Positions 35,476-45,775 of a DNA stretch of 64,000 bases are shown piece after piece; the first letter of the stretch is position 1, and each line of letters starts with the position of its first letter. This DNA is from Cladopsammia gracilis (taxonomy: Eukaryota; Cnidaria; Anthozoa; Scleractinia; Dendrophylliidae), in NCBI GenBank assembly GCA_022457155.1, contig JAJGOT010000899.1:95941-159940 (forward strand). The letters run 5' to 3'. The notes beneath the pieces were generated by a model, which was not told the origin of the DNA, did no database searches, and saw only the letters and a program-made list of their open reading frames with translations. Made by a program: the position numbers and the translations under genes.

Positions 35476-36114
35476 GAAAAGCCATCTACATCTAAGAACC
35501 GTGCCCCTCAAGCTGCGAAAATACTTATAATTGCCATGGTTGTTTAAATGTACACCGTCGCGGACAAGAAAACGAGACTTGGCATGCCAAAAACCTCTGT
35601 GACATCAATAAATTGTATAAGATAGCGGCTCTAAGACTACCTTAAGATACTGTGAGAGTAAATTGACCTGCCTGTTGAACAAAGGAGCATCGTGCCTATG
35701 AAGTGTTTGGCAAACACAAATCACTTGAACACCGTATGACTCATGAAGCAATCGACACAAGTATTCGATTGCTGAGCCCATTTCAACGGCCGAAGTGTTG
35801 GCAAGGTCATTGGTACCTAATTGTAAAACAACCATGTCGGGAGCGAAATCCTCGACAGCACTAAGATCAAATTTTTTGGTTTTAAACACAGTTCTCCCTC
35901 CAATCCCATGCCATTGGATGACAAGATCACCTGGCAAACTAAAGTTTTCTGCGATTTGCGCATTAAAATTACGCAAAAGAAAAGTGTGTAAACGACGAAT
36001 AAATGAATGTCCGAGCATCAAAACATGTGTGGCGCCATGATAGCAAAAAGGTAATACTTGCCTGAAGAAACGAAAAGATTTTACTCCAAGGTGATCTTTC
36101 CTTATCGACGACAC
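35476..36114 (-). pseudogene. SGNH/GDSL-like hydrolase of the retroelement
   Basis: Reads HVLMLGHSFIRRL (block I, with the nucleophile Ser in GHSF), GGRTVFKTKKFDLSAVEDF (Gly block), then DMVVLQLGTNDLANT (block III GTND, Asn). After PLSYTIY the frame stops, but another frame directly downstream continues with RDGVHLNNHGNYKYF, carrying the Asp and His of block V. All four SGNH landmarks are thus present with one frameshift. SGNH hydrolase modules are known in some LINEs and Ngaro-type elements, where they may act as esterases; the substrate is unknown. It precedes gag on the same strand. Confidence 0.7.
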
Positions 36115-36699
36115 AGGAGAGAAGGAAGAATATCATTGAAACTAGACCTAATATACCCTCGAAACCACGCCCCCCAAATCTCATTGGCTAGATTTGGCGT
36201 ACCTGGTACAGCCTTACCCAACAGATTATCATGTGAGCACCATGCCTTGATATAAATTACATTATGTCTAGCCATAATGTCTGTTTTTTTCTTTCCCAAA
36301 CACCAAGTTTCACTTTTGCCTGGTTCTACCATTATATGTCAAAGAAAACTTAGTGTGACTGTTTCTGTTAGTATAAGGATATAAAAACACAAGAGTATGC
36401 ATACATACAATATATAGAAACTACTTGCAGTTTAGTACCTGTAAAATAAGCTCAGTCACAAGCATCCAATTTCTCAGCAATATCAATGGCATCAACGCCA
36501 TAAAAACCAGGAATAAACTTGCATTTGTTTGGAGACCAGTAAAGAAAAATGTTACATTATTATTACAAGTGATACATGTAAACATTTGCCATGGTTATTG
36601 AATTTTCATTCAAATGACTTAAAAATGGATTCAAAAGTCACATTGTCAATTTTAGCTACTGTTTCCAAACATTCCCTTGCCAGTGACCTTGTGCAAGTC
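36115..36699. other. Spacer between retroelement and transposase gene
   Basis: No gene supported. AT-rich sequence separating the SGNH module from the 3' end of the tnp2-type gene. Confidence 0.5.
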
Positions 36700-39567
36700 C
36701 TAAAATACAGTTCCAGTGTATTGTCTGCATTGAGCGGTGTCCATAGCTTTCCCTAACATATAATCCTGCTCCAGGCTTGAGGGGGTCTTCAACGTAATAA
36801 TACAGTTTGACTGTTTTGTCTCTCTCTTGGACACTGATAATGTGTGCAATGTAGTTTCCCCATCTGCACAAGCAACAACCACTACGTCATCACGCTGGGG
36901 ATAAAATGGGATATTCACTGAATCACTACTAACAGGCAATTGTTCCCGCATGAAGTCAATTGTAATGTAGTGATTTGGGCTATCTAGGTTTTCAGGATCC
37001 GGATAAAGAATAACTTTTCGAAGTATTTTCTCAGTGGGAATAAGAAGTTGCTGAACAGAAGGAACAACAAGTTTCCCATAATTGTAGGGGTAAATCTCTG
37101 GTGATCCATCCGCATCCTTCATTATTGGAAAGAGGCTGCCTCTTAACAGTGAGTGGAAATGGTTATCAACCACAGCACAAACAAAGGCATCAACATGTAC
37201 AACAATTTCTTGGTCCGCCTCATTGTCATCTGCAATGATAACAGTTTCACCTGCACGATAAAGAATACCATCACGATTGGTACAAGGTTTCCATAAACGA
37301 GAAAAACAGAAACAGTCAGTTTCAATCTTCTCAGCAGTAGGGTACTGTTCATGGAGAAGGTGCATTTCATGAGCCGATAATCGATAGTGATTGTTTTCTT
37401 GTTTGCCAACAAGGATTCCACCATCAGCATGTCTAGATTCTGAAGGTAATTCTGAGTTAAGGTTCATTGCTTCAGATACACTACTTGCACAAAGTTTGCT
37501 CTGGTTACAGTTTCCCGGCCTTCTTTCCTTTTGCTTTCTCAGCTTACACTTCAAACTTTTCAAAAGTTCTCTCCTGGCTTCAGCTTTGGCAAAGGTAAGT
37601 TAAATGTTCTTCTTGTTTGAAGAAGTGGCAATATATTTAGAAACTGCTCGCTCGTAAACTTCGCTTAACTTAACTTAACTTAAATTATCAGGTGAAGAGA
37701 AACGAAGAATGTCTTCAGCAGCATGTTGTAGATTGTGGGCAGTTACAACACATTGGTCAAGCCCTAACCTCTCCTCTGTCAAAATAATATGGCCCTTTGC
37801 CATATTGTCAAATAATGTGACATCACCTTCCTTCCAACCATTTCTCCCATGGTAGTAGACCATTTCAGTCATTCTGGCAGCCAAAACCCAAATTTTAAAG
37901 TCATCATCTTCAATTACACCACCTAAAACACACGCAGGTGCAGGAAATGCAAATTTTCTATATTGGTAGCATTGCTTTAAGTCTCTTATCCACAACTGAT
38001 TTGTCAACTGTTTCATCGTCAAGATAACGGTTTAAATCTTTCCACACAACATTCAGTGGAATGTTGTGCATCATATCAAACACAGTATCTAAAACAACAT
38101 TGAACCCGTGAAGTATAGATAGTCCAGTGTAACCACTTCGTCTTGCTAGAGTAGCTCGTACGGTGGGTCGATCTTCCTCCTCAATTTGTGTCATCATGGA
38201 TACTTCATCTACTAAAACATGATGTTCAACAGGAAATCTAGCATGGTACCTGTTGTTTGCTATATAATAAGTACTTCCATTGTCAATGTTTGTACCTCTT
38301 AAATGATGCCTTCGGCAAGGAAATATCCCACAATTTATGAACTTGCGCACCTCACATTGTGCTGGATAATTCCCTGTCCACAACAAAAGCATGCACCGCA
38401 CAACGGTCTCCCCAACATTGCATCCATTAATTTCTCTGGCATAATTTACCTTGTTCCCCTTAATGAAGCTGTCCTCTAGATCTTTAATAAGTGGCTCCAA
38501 AAATGGATCTAATGCACACGGTCGTTTATTTGGGACTCTATGGCAAGAAACAAAACCCACAACGTACACTTCATCCGTGCAGCAACGATCTATCTTGGAC
38601 ATGTTTAGAACTGAAACCTCTATGGCACCACAACTATGACTTGACTTTCTCTGAAATGGGTACCATCCATCCCAGTGTCCAATTAGCGCAATGTTTCTAG
38701 GATCACCCCTAGCTTTTTCACCCTTACAAGTAGTTTTTGAGCCACACTCAAAGCAAATTACAGTATAGGTATGTCCATCAAAAGAAGAGCTCTCAATTTC
38801 CTTTGCACTTAAAACTGCTGAACAGAAATCACATCTGGTTGGCAACAACCATTCAGAGGCAGGGTCCCAGAACCAAGAGACTTCGCTGAACCTGTAACCA
38901 TCCCAAATCTCTTTAAGAGGAAACCAACCTCCTTCATGGTGTAGCCAATGGTCTTTCTCTTCCCATAATTTTGCCATCTTTTGACACAGTTTCATCCGAG
39001 CACCACAATTTAACTTTTTGAGGGAGTCCTAAATAGTAGTACTGTATAGCCCCAGGCTTTCCACAGAACCTACAAAGAGAATTTTTATCCTCCATTATGT
39101 CATAATGGGCATGATGACTTTCGTCAAGACATGAAATACTGTTTAGGGTCTTCATAGCCCACTTCTTTGAGTAACTTTTCAGTTTCTCGCCAGTTAGAGG
39201 GCCAAAACTTCTCTAAGTTACAGTCACCATTGCAGAAAAGGTCCTTTGCATATTCCAACAAATTTTCCATACTTTTCACAGATGTTTTCATCTCTTCTGC
39301 TAAAATAAGACCCCTGAGTATACATGACACTATTTTCTCTTTGATATTGTGATCATCATTGTCATCAGTGCCATCGCCATCACTACTGCCACCACCATCA
39401 CCACTGCCACCATCAGGACCAGCACCGCCACAATCGCCACCTGCACCACCACCACCATCATCATCATCATATACATTCCCCAAAAGTAATGATAGGAAGA
39501 ATTTTGGCTTTAAACACAACATTTTAACTTGGTATTTTGTGCTAGGTCTTATTGGGCTACTCTTCAC
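36700..39567 (-). pseudogene. tnp2-type (CACTA/EnSpm-like) transposase
   Basis: N-terminal region (39567-39124) has an Asp/Gly tract and then FWPSNWRETEKLLKEVGYED. A one-base shift leads to CRFCGKPGAIQYYYLGL (zinc-like CxxC), and another to KMAKLWEEKDHWL. The core (38995-37958) includes TRCDFCSAVLSA, CFECGSKTTCKG, IALIGHWDGWYPF, SCGAIEVSVLN, CCTDEVYVVGF and LDTVFDMMHNIPLNVV, the tnp2 D-MH signature. Next FAFPAPACVLGGVIEDDDFK, HNLQHAAEDILRFSS, YERAVSKYIATSSNKKN, one in-frame TAA near 37602, and LTFAKAEARRELLKS. The C-terminal part (37563-36700) is a conserved but unnamed region. Such proteins excise CACTA elements. Two frameshifts and one stop indicate recent decay. No CACTA-type ends were found. 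Confidence 0.75.
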
Positions 39568-39639
39568 ATTAAAACATTTTCAACTTAGGATTTTAAGTGA
39601 TGCGACTCAAAATATAAGAGGTTTTTCAAAAATCAAGTG

Positions 39640-41027
39640 TTCCGCTTATTTTTACTTTTTGTTCCTTTTATTACTTTAGGAACAAATTAAATTTGTACAA
39701 AAAGGAACTTTTGTTCCTTCGCAAATCCTTAAAAGGAACAAAGATTTGCAAATTCGGAACAAATTGTTCCTTTTGTTGTACTTGGGAACACGAAGTTCCT
39801 ATTTATTCAGGTGAAAAGGAACAACTGGTTCCTATTTGTAGTAAATAGGAACTTCGTGTTCCTATTTACTCAGGTGAAAAGGAACAAATGGTTCCTATTT
39901 GTAACAAATAGGAACTCGTGTTCCTATTTACTCAGGTGAAAAGGAACAAATGGTTCCTATTTGTAACAAATAGGAACTCGTGTTCCTATTTACTCTCAGG
40001 TGAAAAGGAACAAATGGTTCCTATTTGTAGCAAATAGGAACTCGTGTTCCTATTTACTCAGGTGAAAAGGAACAAATGGTTCCTATTTGTAGCAAATAGG
40101 AACTCGTGTTCCTATTTACTCTCAGGTGAAAAGGAACAAATGGTTCCTATTTGTAGCAAATAGGAACTCGTGTTCCTATTTACTCTCAGGTGAAAAGGAA
40201 CAAATGGTTCCTATTTGTAACAAATAGGAACTCGTGTTCCTATTTACTCTCAGGTGAAAAGGAACAAATGGTTCCTATTTGTGGCAAATAGGAACTCGTG
40301 TTCCTATTAACTCAGGTGAAAAGGAACAAATGGTTCCTATTTGTAGCAAATAGGAACTCGTGTTCCTATTTACTCTCAGGTGAAAAGGAACAAATGGTTC
40401 CTATTTGTAGCAAATAGGAACTCGTGTTCCTATTTACTCTCAGGTGAAAAGGAACAAATGGTTCCTATTTGTAACAAACAGGAACTCGTGTTCCTATTTA
40501 CTCTCAGGTGAAAAGGAACAAATGGTTCCTATTTGTAGCAAATAGGAACTCGTGTTCCTATTTACTCTCAAGTGAAAAGGAACAAATGGTTCCTATTTGT
40601 AGCAAATAGGAACTCGTGTTCCTATTTACTCTCAGGTGAAAAGGAACAAATGGTTCCTATTTGTAACAAACAGGAACTCGTGTTCCTATTTACTCTCAGG
40701 TGAAAAGGAACAAATGGTTCCTATTTGTAGCAAATAGGAACTCGTGTTCCTATTTACTCTCAAGTGAAAAGGAACAAATGGTTCCTATTTGTAGCAAATA
40801 GGAACTCGTGTTCCTATTTTCTCTCAAGTGAAAAGGAACAAATGGTTCCTATTTGTAGCACTAAGGAACACGAAGTTCCTATTTATTGAGGTGAAAAGGA
40901 ACAGCTGGTTCCGTTATCATCTGTTTAGGAACAAAAGGTCCTTTTGAGAGAAAGGAGAACAAATGTTCCTAATTTGACTGCCCACTTAACCCAATAAGGA
41001 ACACTTTGTTCCTGTTAACTAGCATAT
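39640..41027. repeat. GGAAC/GTTCC hairpin satellite (~64-bp monomers)
   Basis: From about 39806 to 40880, roughly seventeen head-to-tail monomers of 62-66 bp. Each contains GGTGAAAAGGAACAAATGG, then TTCCTATTTGTAGCAAATAG, then GAACTCGTGTTCCTATTTAC. Three small hairpins fall inside each: AGGAAC/GTTCCT, CTATTTG/CAAATAG and AAATAGGAAC/GTTCCTATTT. Copies differ mainly in a CTCA/CA length change and G/A swaps. Less regular GGAAC/GTTCC pairs extend it to both sides (39640-39805 and 40881-41027) and continue past the LINE insertion at 45168-45470. No coding. Confidence 0.95.
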
Positions 41028-41040
41028 TATGCTGTTGACC

Positions 41041-44000
41041 TTTTTTTTTTTATTTTTTTTTTATTATTATTATAATGAACACCAACAACAAAAATTACAA
41101 TAAAATAAAAAGGAAAGGAAAAAAGGAAAAAAATTAACAAGTGTGACAATAAATTAACTAATTACAATATGATAACTATTTTCACATACTAATACTTATG
41201 TGGCCGCAGCTGAAAGGTATGACAATTAGTGCCACCAAGGCGTATGTAGATATGTAAATCGAAAACGAGGAGAAAAGAGACTTGTTCAATTATCAGGAAC
41301 GTTCCATTTTCGCATTAAGGAGTTTTCAGCTTTAGATTCTAGTTCATAATTAAATTTAAGGTGACACAAGAAGGCGTCCAATTCGGGTCTAGTTTCTTTG
41401 TATTTACATAACCAAATATAATGTCTTGCTAAAAGAAGCAAGAAATTAATTTGGTGGTGACACTTTGAGGAATCCGGTCTCAGACCAAGCGCTACCGCGC
41501 TTTTTAAGGAAAAATTTCTCTCAGTTATTTTATGGTACAGCATCCATCTCTCAAGGTTTGCCCAAAAGGAGGATGTCTTTTTACATGTCCAGAAAAGATG
41601 GTACAGACTATCTGATTCTTCACGGCAAAAGGAACACATTGAGTTATCTTTTATACCTATTTTAGTTAAGAAATCATTTGTTGGTAGTCGCCTGTGTAAT
41701 AGTTTAAATTGAAACTCCCTTAGTCTTACACTTTTAGAGTATTTGAAGGCTAGTTGGTAGGCCTGTTTCCAGTTAACATTCTCATCATTTTCATCCGTAC
41801 AGTCATTCAGCCATTTTTGCTGGCTATGTGTCGGTGCGCCGCTTTTTAAACTTACGAGTTTGTTATATGCTAGTTTAGTTACTTTCCGAGTTTTGGATAT
41901 TTTTGTTGAGAAACTTTCGTGGTTAGAGCTAATTTGTAACAAGCTGTCCTTGCACTTTCGCCAGGCAGATTTCAGTGCCGATATTACTCCATAATATATG
42001 AGGGTTAACTTTTATGTTGTATTTGTTCTGAAATTCATTTAATGTGAGGTAAGTTTTATCTGCCCTTCTCAAGTGGTTTATTTTGGATATTCCTTTAGAA
42101 AACCATTCTTTGTAGAAGATAGGAGAATTGTCAATTCTGATAAGCGAGTTGTACCATAAAGTTTGCGTTGAAAACTGTGCATCGGAAGCTATAAGTCCAT
42201 CGAAGTTAACTTCTGACCAAATTTCTAAAATCTCTCTAATGAAAGTATCCGTTACTTTGATATACTTTGTGGTGTCTTTTCTGTCGAGATTACCAGTGAG
42301 TATTATGTTGCCTCCATATCTTTTAAGTTGTAAGTCAAAGAAAATTTTCCACTTCCCATGATTTTCTGAATCCAGGTATTTGCTTATCCACGCGACCTTT
42401 AGCGACTTATTGAAAGCTTCCATATCGACCATTTTTAGCCCCCCATTTGTATAGTCGTTTATTATTATGTTACGTTTGATCTTATCCCCTTTTGAGTTCC
42501 ATAAAAACGAATAAAAGAGTTTGTTAACCTCTTTGATAACCTTCTCGTTCGTATGCATTGAGGAAAAAATGTAAACCAATTGAGAAGCCACTAGGCTCTT
42601 TAGTACTGTGATTTTCCCTAGAAGAGTTAGCCTACGGTATTTCCAGGAGCTCAAAATATTACGGACTTTTTCCAATTTTTCATCATAGTTTAAGGTTGCT
42701 GTCTTTTCGGGATGCACAGAAAACCACACCCCCAGGGCTTTTACTTTATCGTTCGGCCATTTAAAATTTCTTTCTGGAAAGAGTGTAACCTCCTTCCCAA
42801 TGTTCGCTCCAATCCAAAGGGCAACTGTTTTTTTACCATTGAGTCTGAGACCGGAAAAAACCCCAAACATGTCCAGTGTCACAAGAGAAGCAGCTAAAGA
42901 TTCCCTTGATCCGTCTAAAATTAGAGTTGTATCGTCTGCGTATTGGCTTAACTTGATTTCCATTTCATTAACAACGATTCCTTTGATATTTATGTTTTTC
43001 CGAATTGTTTTGGCTAAAACTTCAACTGAAAGGACAAAAAGGTAAGGCGAGAGAGGGCAGCCTTGCCTAACCCCTCTTTGGATGTTAAAGAAGCTACTAG
43101 TCCAACCGTTGTTTAAAACACAGCTTTCCGTATTGTTGTAAAAAACATTTATCCACTTTGAAAAAGAAGGGCCGAAGCCAAAAAACTGAAGCGTTTTCTT
43201 GATGAAAGACCGTTCTAAAGTGTCGAAGGCCTTTTCGAAGTCTAAAAACAAAAGTAAACCTGGAATGTTCTTTTCCTTTGCAAAACTAATAACACTGTCA
43301 ATTAGTCTGATGTTTTCACCGATGAATCTTCCTTTTATAAAGCCAGTCTGGTCGTTGTTTACAAGCCTAGGAAGTACAGTTTTCAATCGATTAGCCACAG
43401 ATTTTGTTGCTATTTTATAATCACAGTTTAGAAGCGTTAAGGGTCTCCAGTTCTTAATAAAATGAGGTTCCGCGTCCTTTTTGGGAATGAGCTTAATGAT
43501 GCCTCTTCTCTGAGTAATTGAAAGTTGTCCTGTTTCGTGTGAAAAATTAAGAGCTTTGATAAGAGGTATTTTTATATCTATCCAAAAAACCTTATAGAAT
43601 TCAGCTGGTAGACCATCAGTTCCTGGGGTTTTCTCTGACTCCATAGCTTTTAAGGCTTCTAGGCACTCCCTTTCTGTTAACAACCCCTCACAAAGGTTCT
43701 GCTCCTCCATACTTAAAACTGTATCGTTATCTTGCCCAAAGAAAGGTGTATCGTGATTATTAGGCGTGTTAATTTTGGATGAGTAAAGGTTTCTATAGAA
43801 AGATTCACACTCACTTAAAATTGTCTCATCTGAGGTGACAAAATCCGTATCATTGATCTTCAGCTGGCTTATCGTCCCCTGGTTATGGTGCCTTTTTTCC
43901 ATATTTAGAAAGTATTTAGTATTTTTTTCCCCTTCGTTATACCATCTAACTTTAGCCCTTAAAATTGCACCCTTAGTTCTCGATTCTATAATTCTCTCAA

Positions 44001-45154
44001 ATTCCCTCTTATACGTATTTAATTGTTTTGTTAGATCTTCAGATTTTTGCGTATCACTGTCTTTTAAAGAGTCGATTTCCCTCTGTAGGGTAGAAATTAT
44101 TTGCTCTAATTCTGTTTCTCGTTCTTTTGTCCGTTTCTTTTTAGATGATGCATAGTGGAGCGATTTCTCCCGTACTTTAAGTTTTATCATTTCCCACAGT
44201 AAAGAGGGGCTGACAGATTCGTCTGCTTTATATTCGTTCTGTGTTTCTTTGATTGTGTTTTTGATAAGGCTTATATAAGCCTCTTCTGTTAAAAAAGATG
44301 TGTTTAGTTTCCAGAAGCCTCGTCCCCTAGAGTTTGCATGTAGGGATAAAGTCAGTGTTATCATGGAATGGTCGGTTTTATAACCAGGAACGATATCTGC
44401 CTGATTAGTGTTACCTATTATACTCTGACTTACCAAAAAGAAATCAAGTCTACAATGGACCTCAGGAAGTCGCTGCCTCCAGGTGTATCGCCTTTCATCG
44501 GGATTAAAGATTCTCCAAACATCCAGTAAATCTAATTGATCAGAAAAGCTTTGGACCGTTTTCAAACTATTTAAATGTGACCTGGCGAGGCCGCCCTTCT
44601 TATCCTTTTCGACATCCAAAACAAGGTTGAAGTCGCCTCCAATAATTACATGTTCGCATTGAAAACCTATTAATTGATCGAATAATTCTTGAAAGAAAAT
44701 TGGGTTATCTTCGTTCGGGGCATATATGTTAGCTAGGGTTAGAGTTTTTTCATTGATTTTTAAGTCACATATAATAAAACGACCCAAGGGATCCGTAAAA
44801 GCTCTCATAATTTGAAAATTGAAGTTATTATTAAAAAGAATGCAAACGCCTGCTTTGTTACTCTCATAGGAAGTGAAACATGCTTGATAGCCCCATTCCG
44901 TGCGCCATAAATCGTTGGTGTTTTCAGTGCAATGCGTCTCTTGTAGCATGTAAATTTGAAAATTTTTCTTGCGTAGCCAATTAAACACTTCTCTTCTTTT
45001 GGTATTGTCCCTCAGTCCCCTGACATTTAACGAAGCAATTCTTAATTCCATAGTGATTGTAGGTTATTGAATAATTTCTTTATCAGTGAACCATAAGTTA
45101 GCACCTTGGTGTGTTTGTCATACCCTTTCTGTTTGGCCTTACAAAAATTCTGCA
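41041..45154 (-). mobile_element. Tx1/L1-like LINE with 13-bp target duplication
   Basis: TATGCTGTTGACC occurs at 41028-41040 and 45155-45167, directly flanking the element. Its 3' end (low coordinates) is an A-rich tail, seen as a T-rich run with TTATTATTATTA at 41041-41075. Only about 100 bp precede ORF2, with no ORF1, so the copy is 5'-truncated or the family is ORF2-only. It inserted into GGAAC-repeat sequence, which resumes on the other side. The exact target duplication and a single frameshift suggest a fairly recent insertion. Confidence 0.9.
41286..45051 (-). pseudogene. LINE ORF2: endonuclease, RT and zinc motif
   Basis: Starts MELRIASLNVRGLRDNTKRR. The APE endonuclease shows LNVRG, LQETH, IIGGDFN, CRLDFFLVS and TDHS. 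A coiled linker spans about 285-375. The RT shows EKTPGTDGLPAEFYK, IKNWRPLTLLNCDYK, FIKGRFIGENIR, FLDFEKAFDTLE (motif A), RGVRQGCPLSPYLF (B) and LSQYADDTTLIL (C, catalytic). Near 41985 one base shift moves the frame. It resumes with KSAWRKCKDSLLQ and goes to a stop at 41286, passing CSFCREESDSLYHLFWTC, a CCHC zinc motif. In L1-type retrotransposition this protein nicks the target and primes cDNA synthesis. About 1,250 residues in all; only the single frameshift appears to block it. No ORF1 accompanies it. Confidence 0.92.
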
Positions 45155-45167
45155 TATGCTGTTGACC

Positions 45168-45470
45168 TCGACAATGAGGACCAGTTGTTCCGATTAAGCC
45201 TTCTCTGATGCGCAATGAGGAACGTGTTGTTCCTAATTGACTACTTGCCGTTCCCATTTTGTTTAAAAGGTTCCTATTAGCGTCACAAAGGAACAAGTTT
45301 GTTCCTAATCAAACTGTTCCTATTTCGACTGAATGGGAACTATTGTTCCGTTTTTAAACCACAATAAGCTCCGCTTTTAATCGAACAGGAACTGGCGTTC
45401 CATTTTGTTTTAACCGCTTTAAGTAATGGGAACGATGGATCCTATTTAGCGTTAGCAATCAGGAACTCGC
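45168..45470. repeat. Degenerate GGAAC/GTTCC repeat, gene leader
   Basis: About nine GGAAC or GTTCC words, mostly in inverted pairs such as AGGAACGTGTTGTTCCT and GGGAACTATTGTTCC. This is the continuation of the satellite at 39640, displaced by the LINE. It ends about 300 bp before the recombinase-Myb gene. Confidence 0.8.
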
Positions 45471-45775
45471 GCTCACGATGCTCTGTCACTCTGGCTTGCC
45501 TACAGCATGTTTAATCACGTTATTAGGGCATGCAGGTCCGTGCAAGTTCGGAATTGTCCTTTTGTTCCGTTTGGTTATGTGTCGGCCCTAAAACAAATTT
45601 GTTTAATTGTGTCGTGCGAACAATGGGACATGCAAGAGATAATGCGACAAGGAACAAGCTTTTTTTAGCCAAACATCGAATAATGTCTCTCGGGAGGGAT
45701 AAACAAGTCGGCTAATATATGTAGTAACCGCGCGAGAGAAACTTTAAAATCTTCCAGCTACGTTTGGTGCTAGAG

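Larger units (their letters stand above)
31270..36114 (-). mobile_element. DIRS-order (tyrosine-recombinase) retroelement, degraded
   Basis: Minus-strand modules in order: SGNH hydrolase (36114-35476), gag (34883-34121), zinc-binding leader with RT and RNase H (34116-32188), tyrosine recombinase (32109-31682), then a non-coding tail. The tail has direct repeats around 31278-31322 and 31404-31454 sharing CAATGAAACTGCA and GAACATTGAGCG. YR-last order with RT and RNase H ahead of it resembles Ngaro/DIRS families, which replicate through a circle and integrate by recombinase, without LTRs. Split direct repeats or other termini could not be defined, so the ends are approximate. Confidence 0.65.

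Noticed and set aside
39359..39679. Proline/serine-rich plus-strand frame
   Set aside because: Antisense shadow of the Asp/Gly tract of the tnp2 gene.
39640..40990. CRISPR-like array
   Set aside because: Repeats are contiguous ~64-bp tandem monomers without unique spacers, in eukaryotic context.
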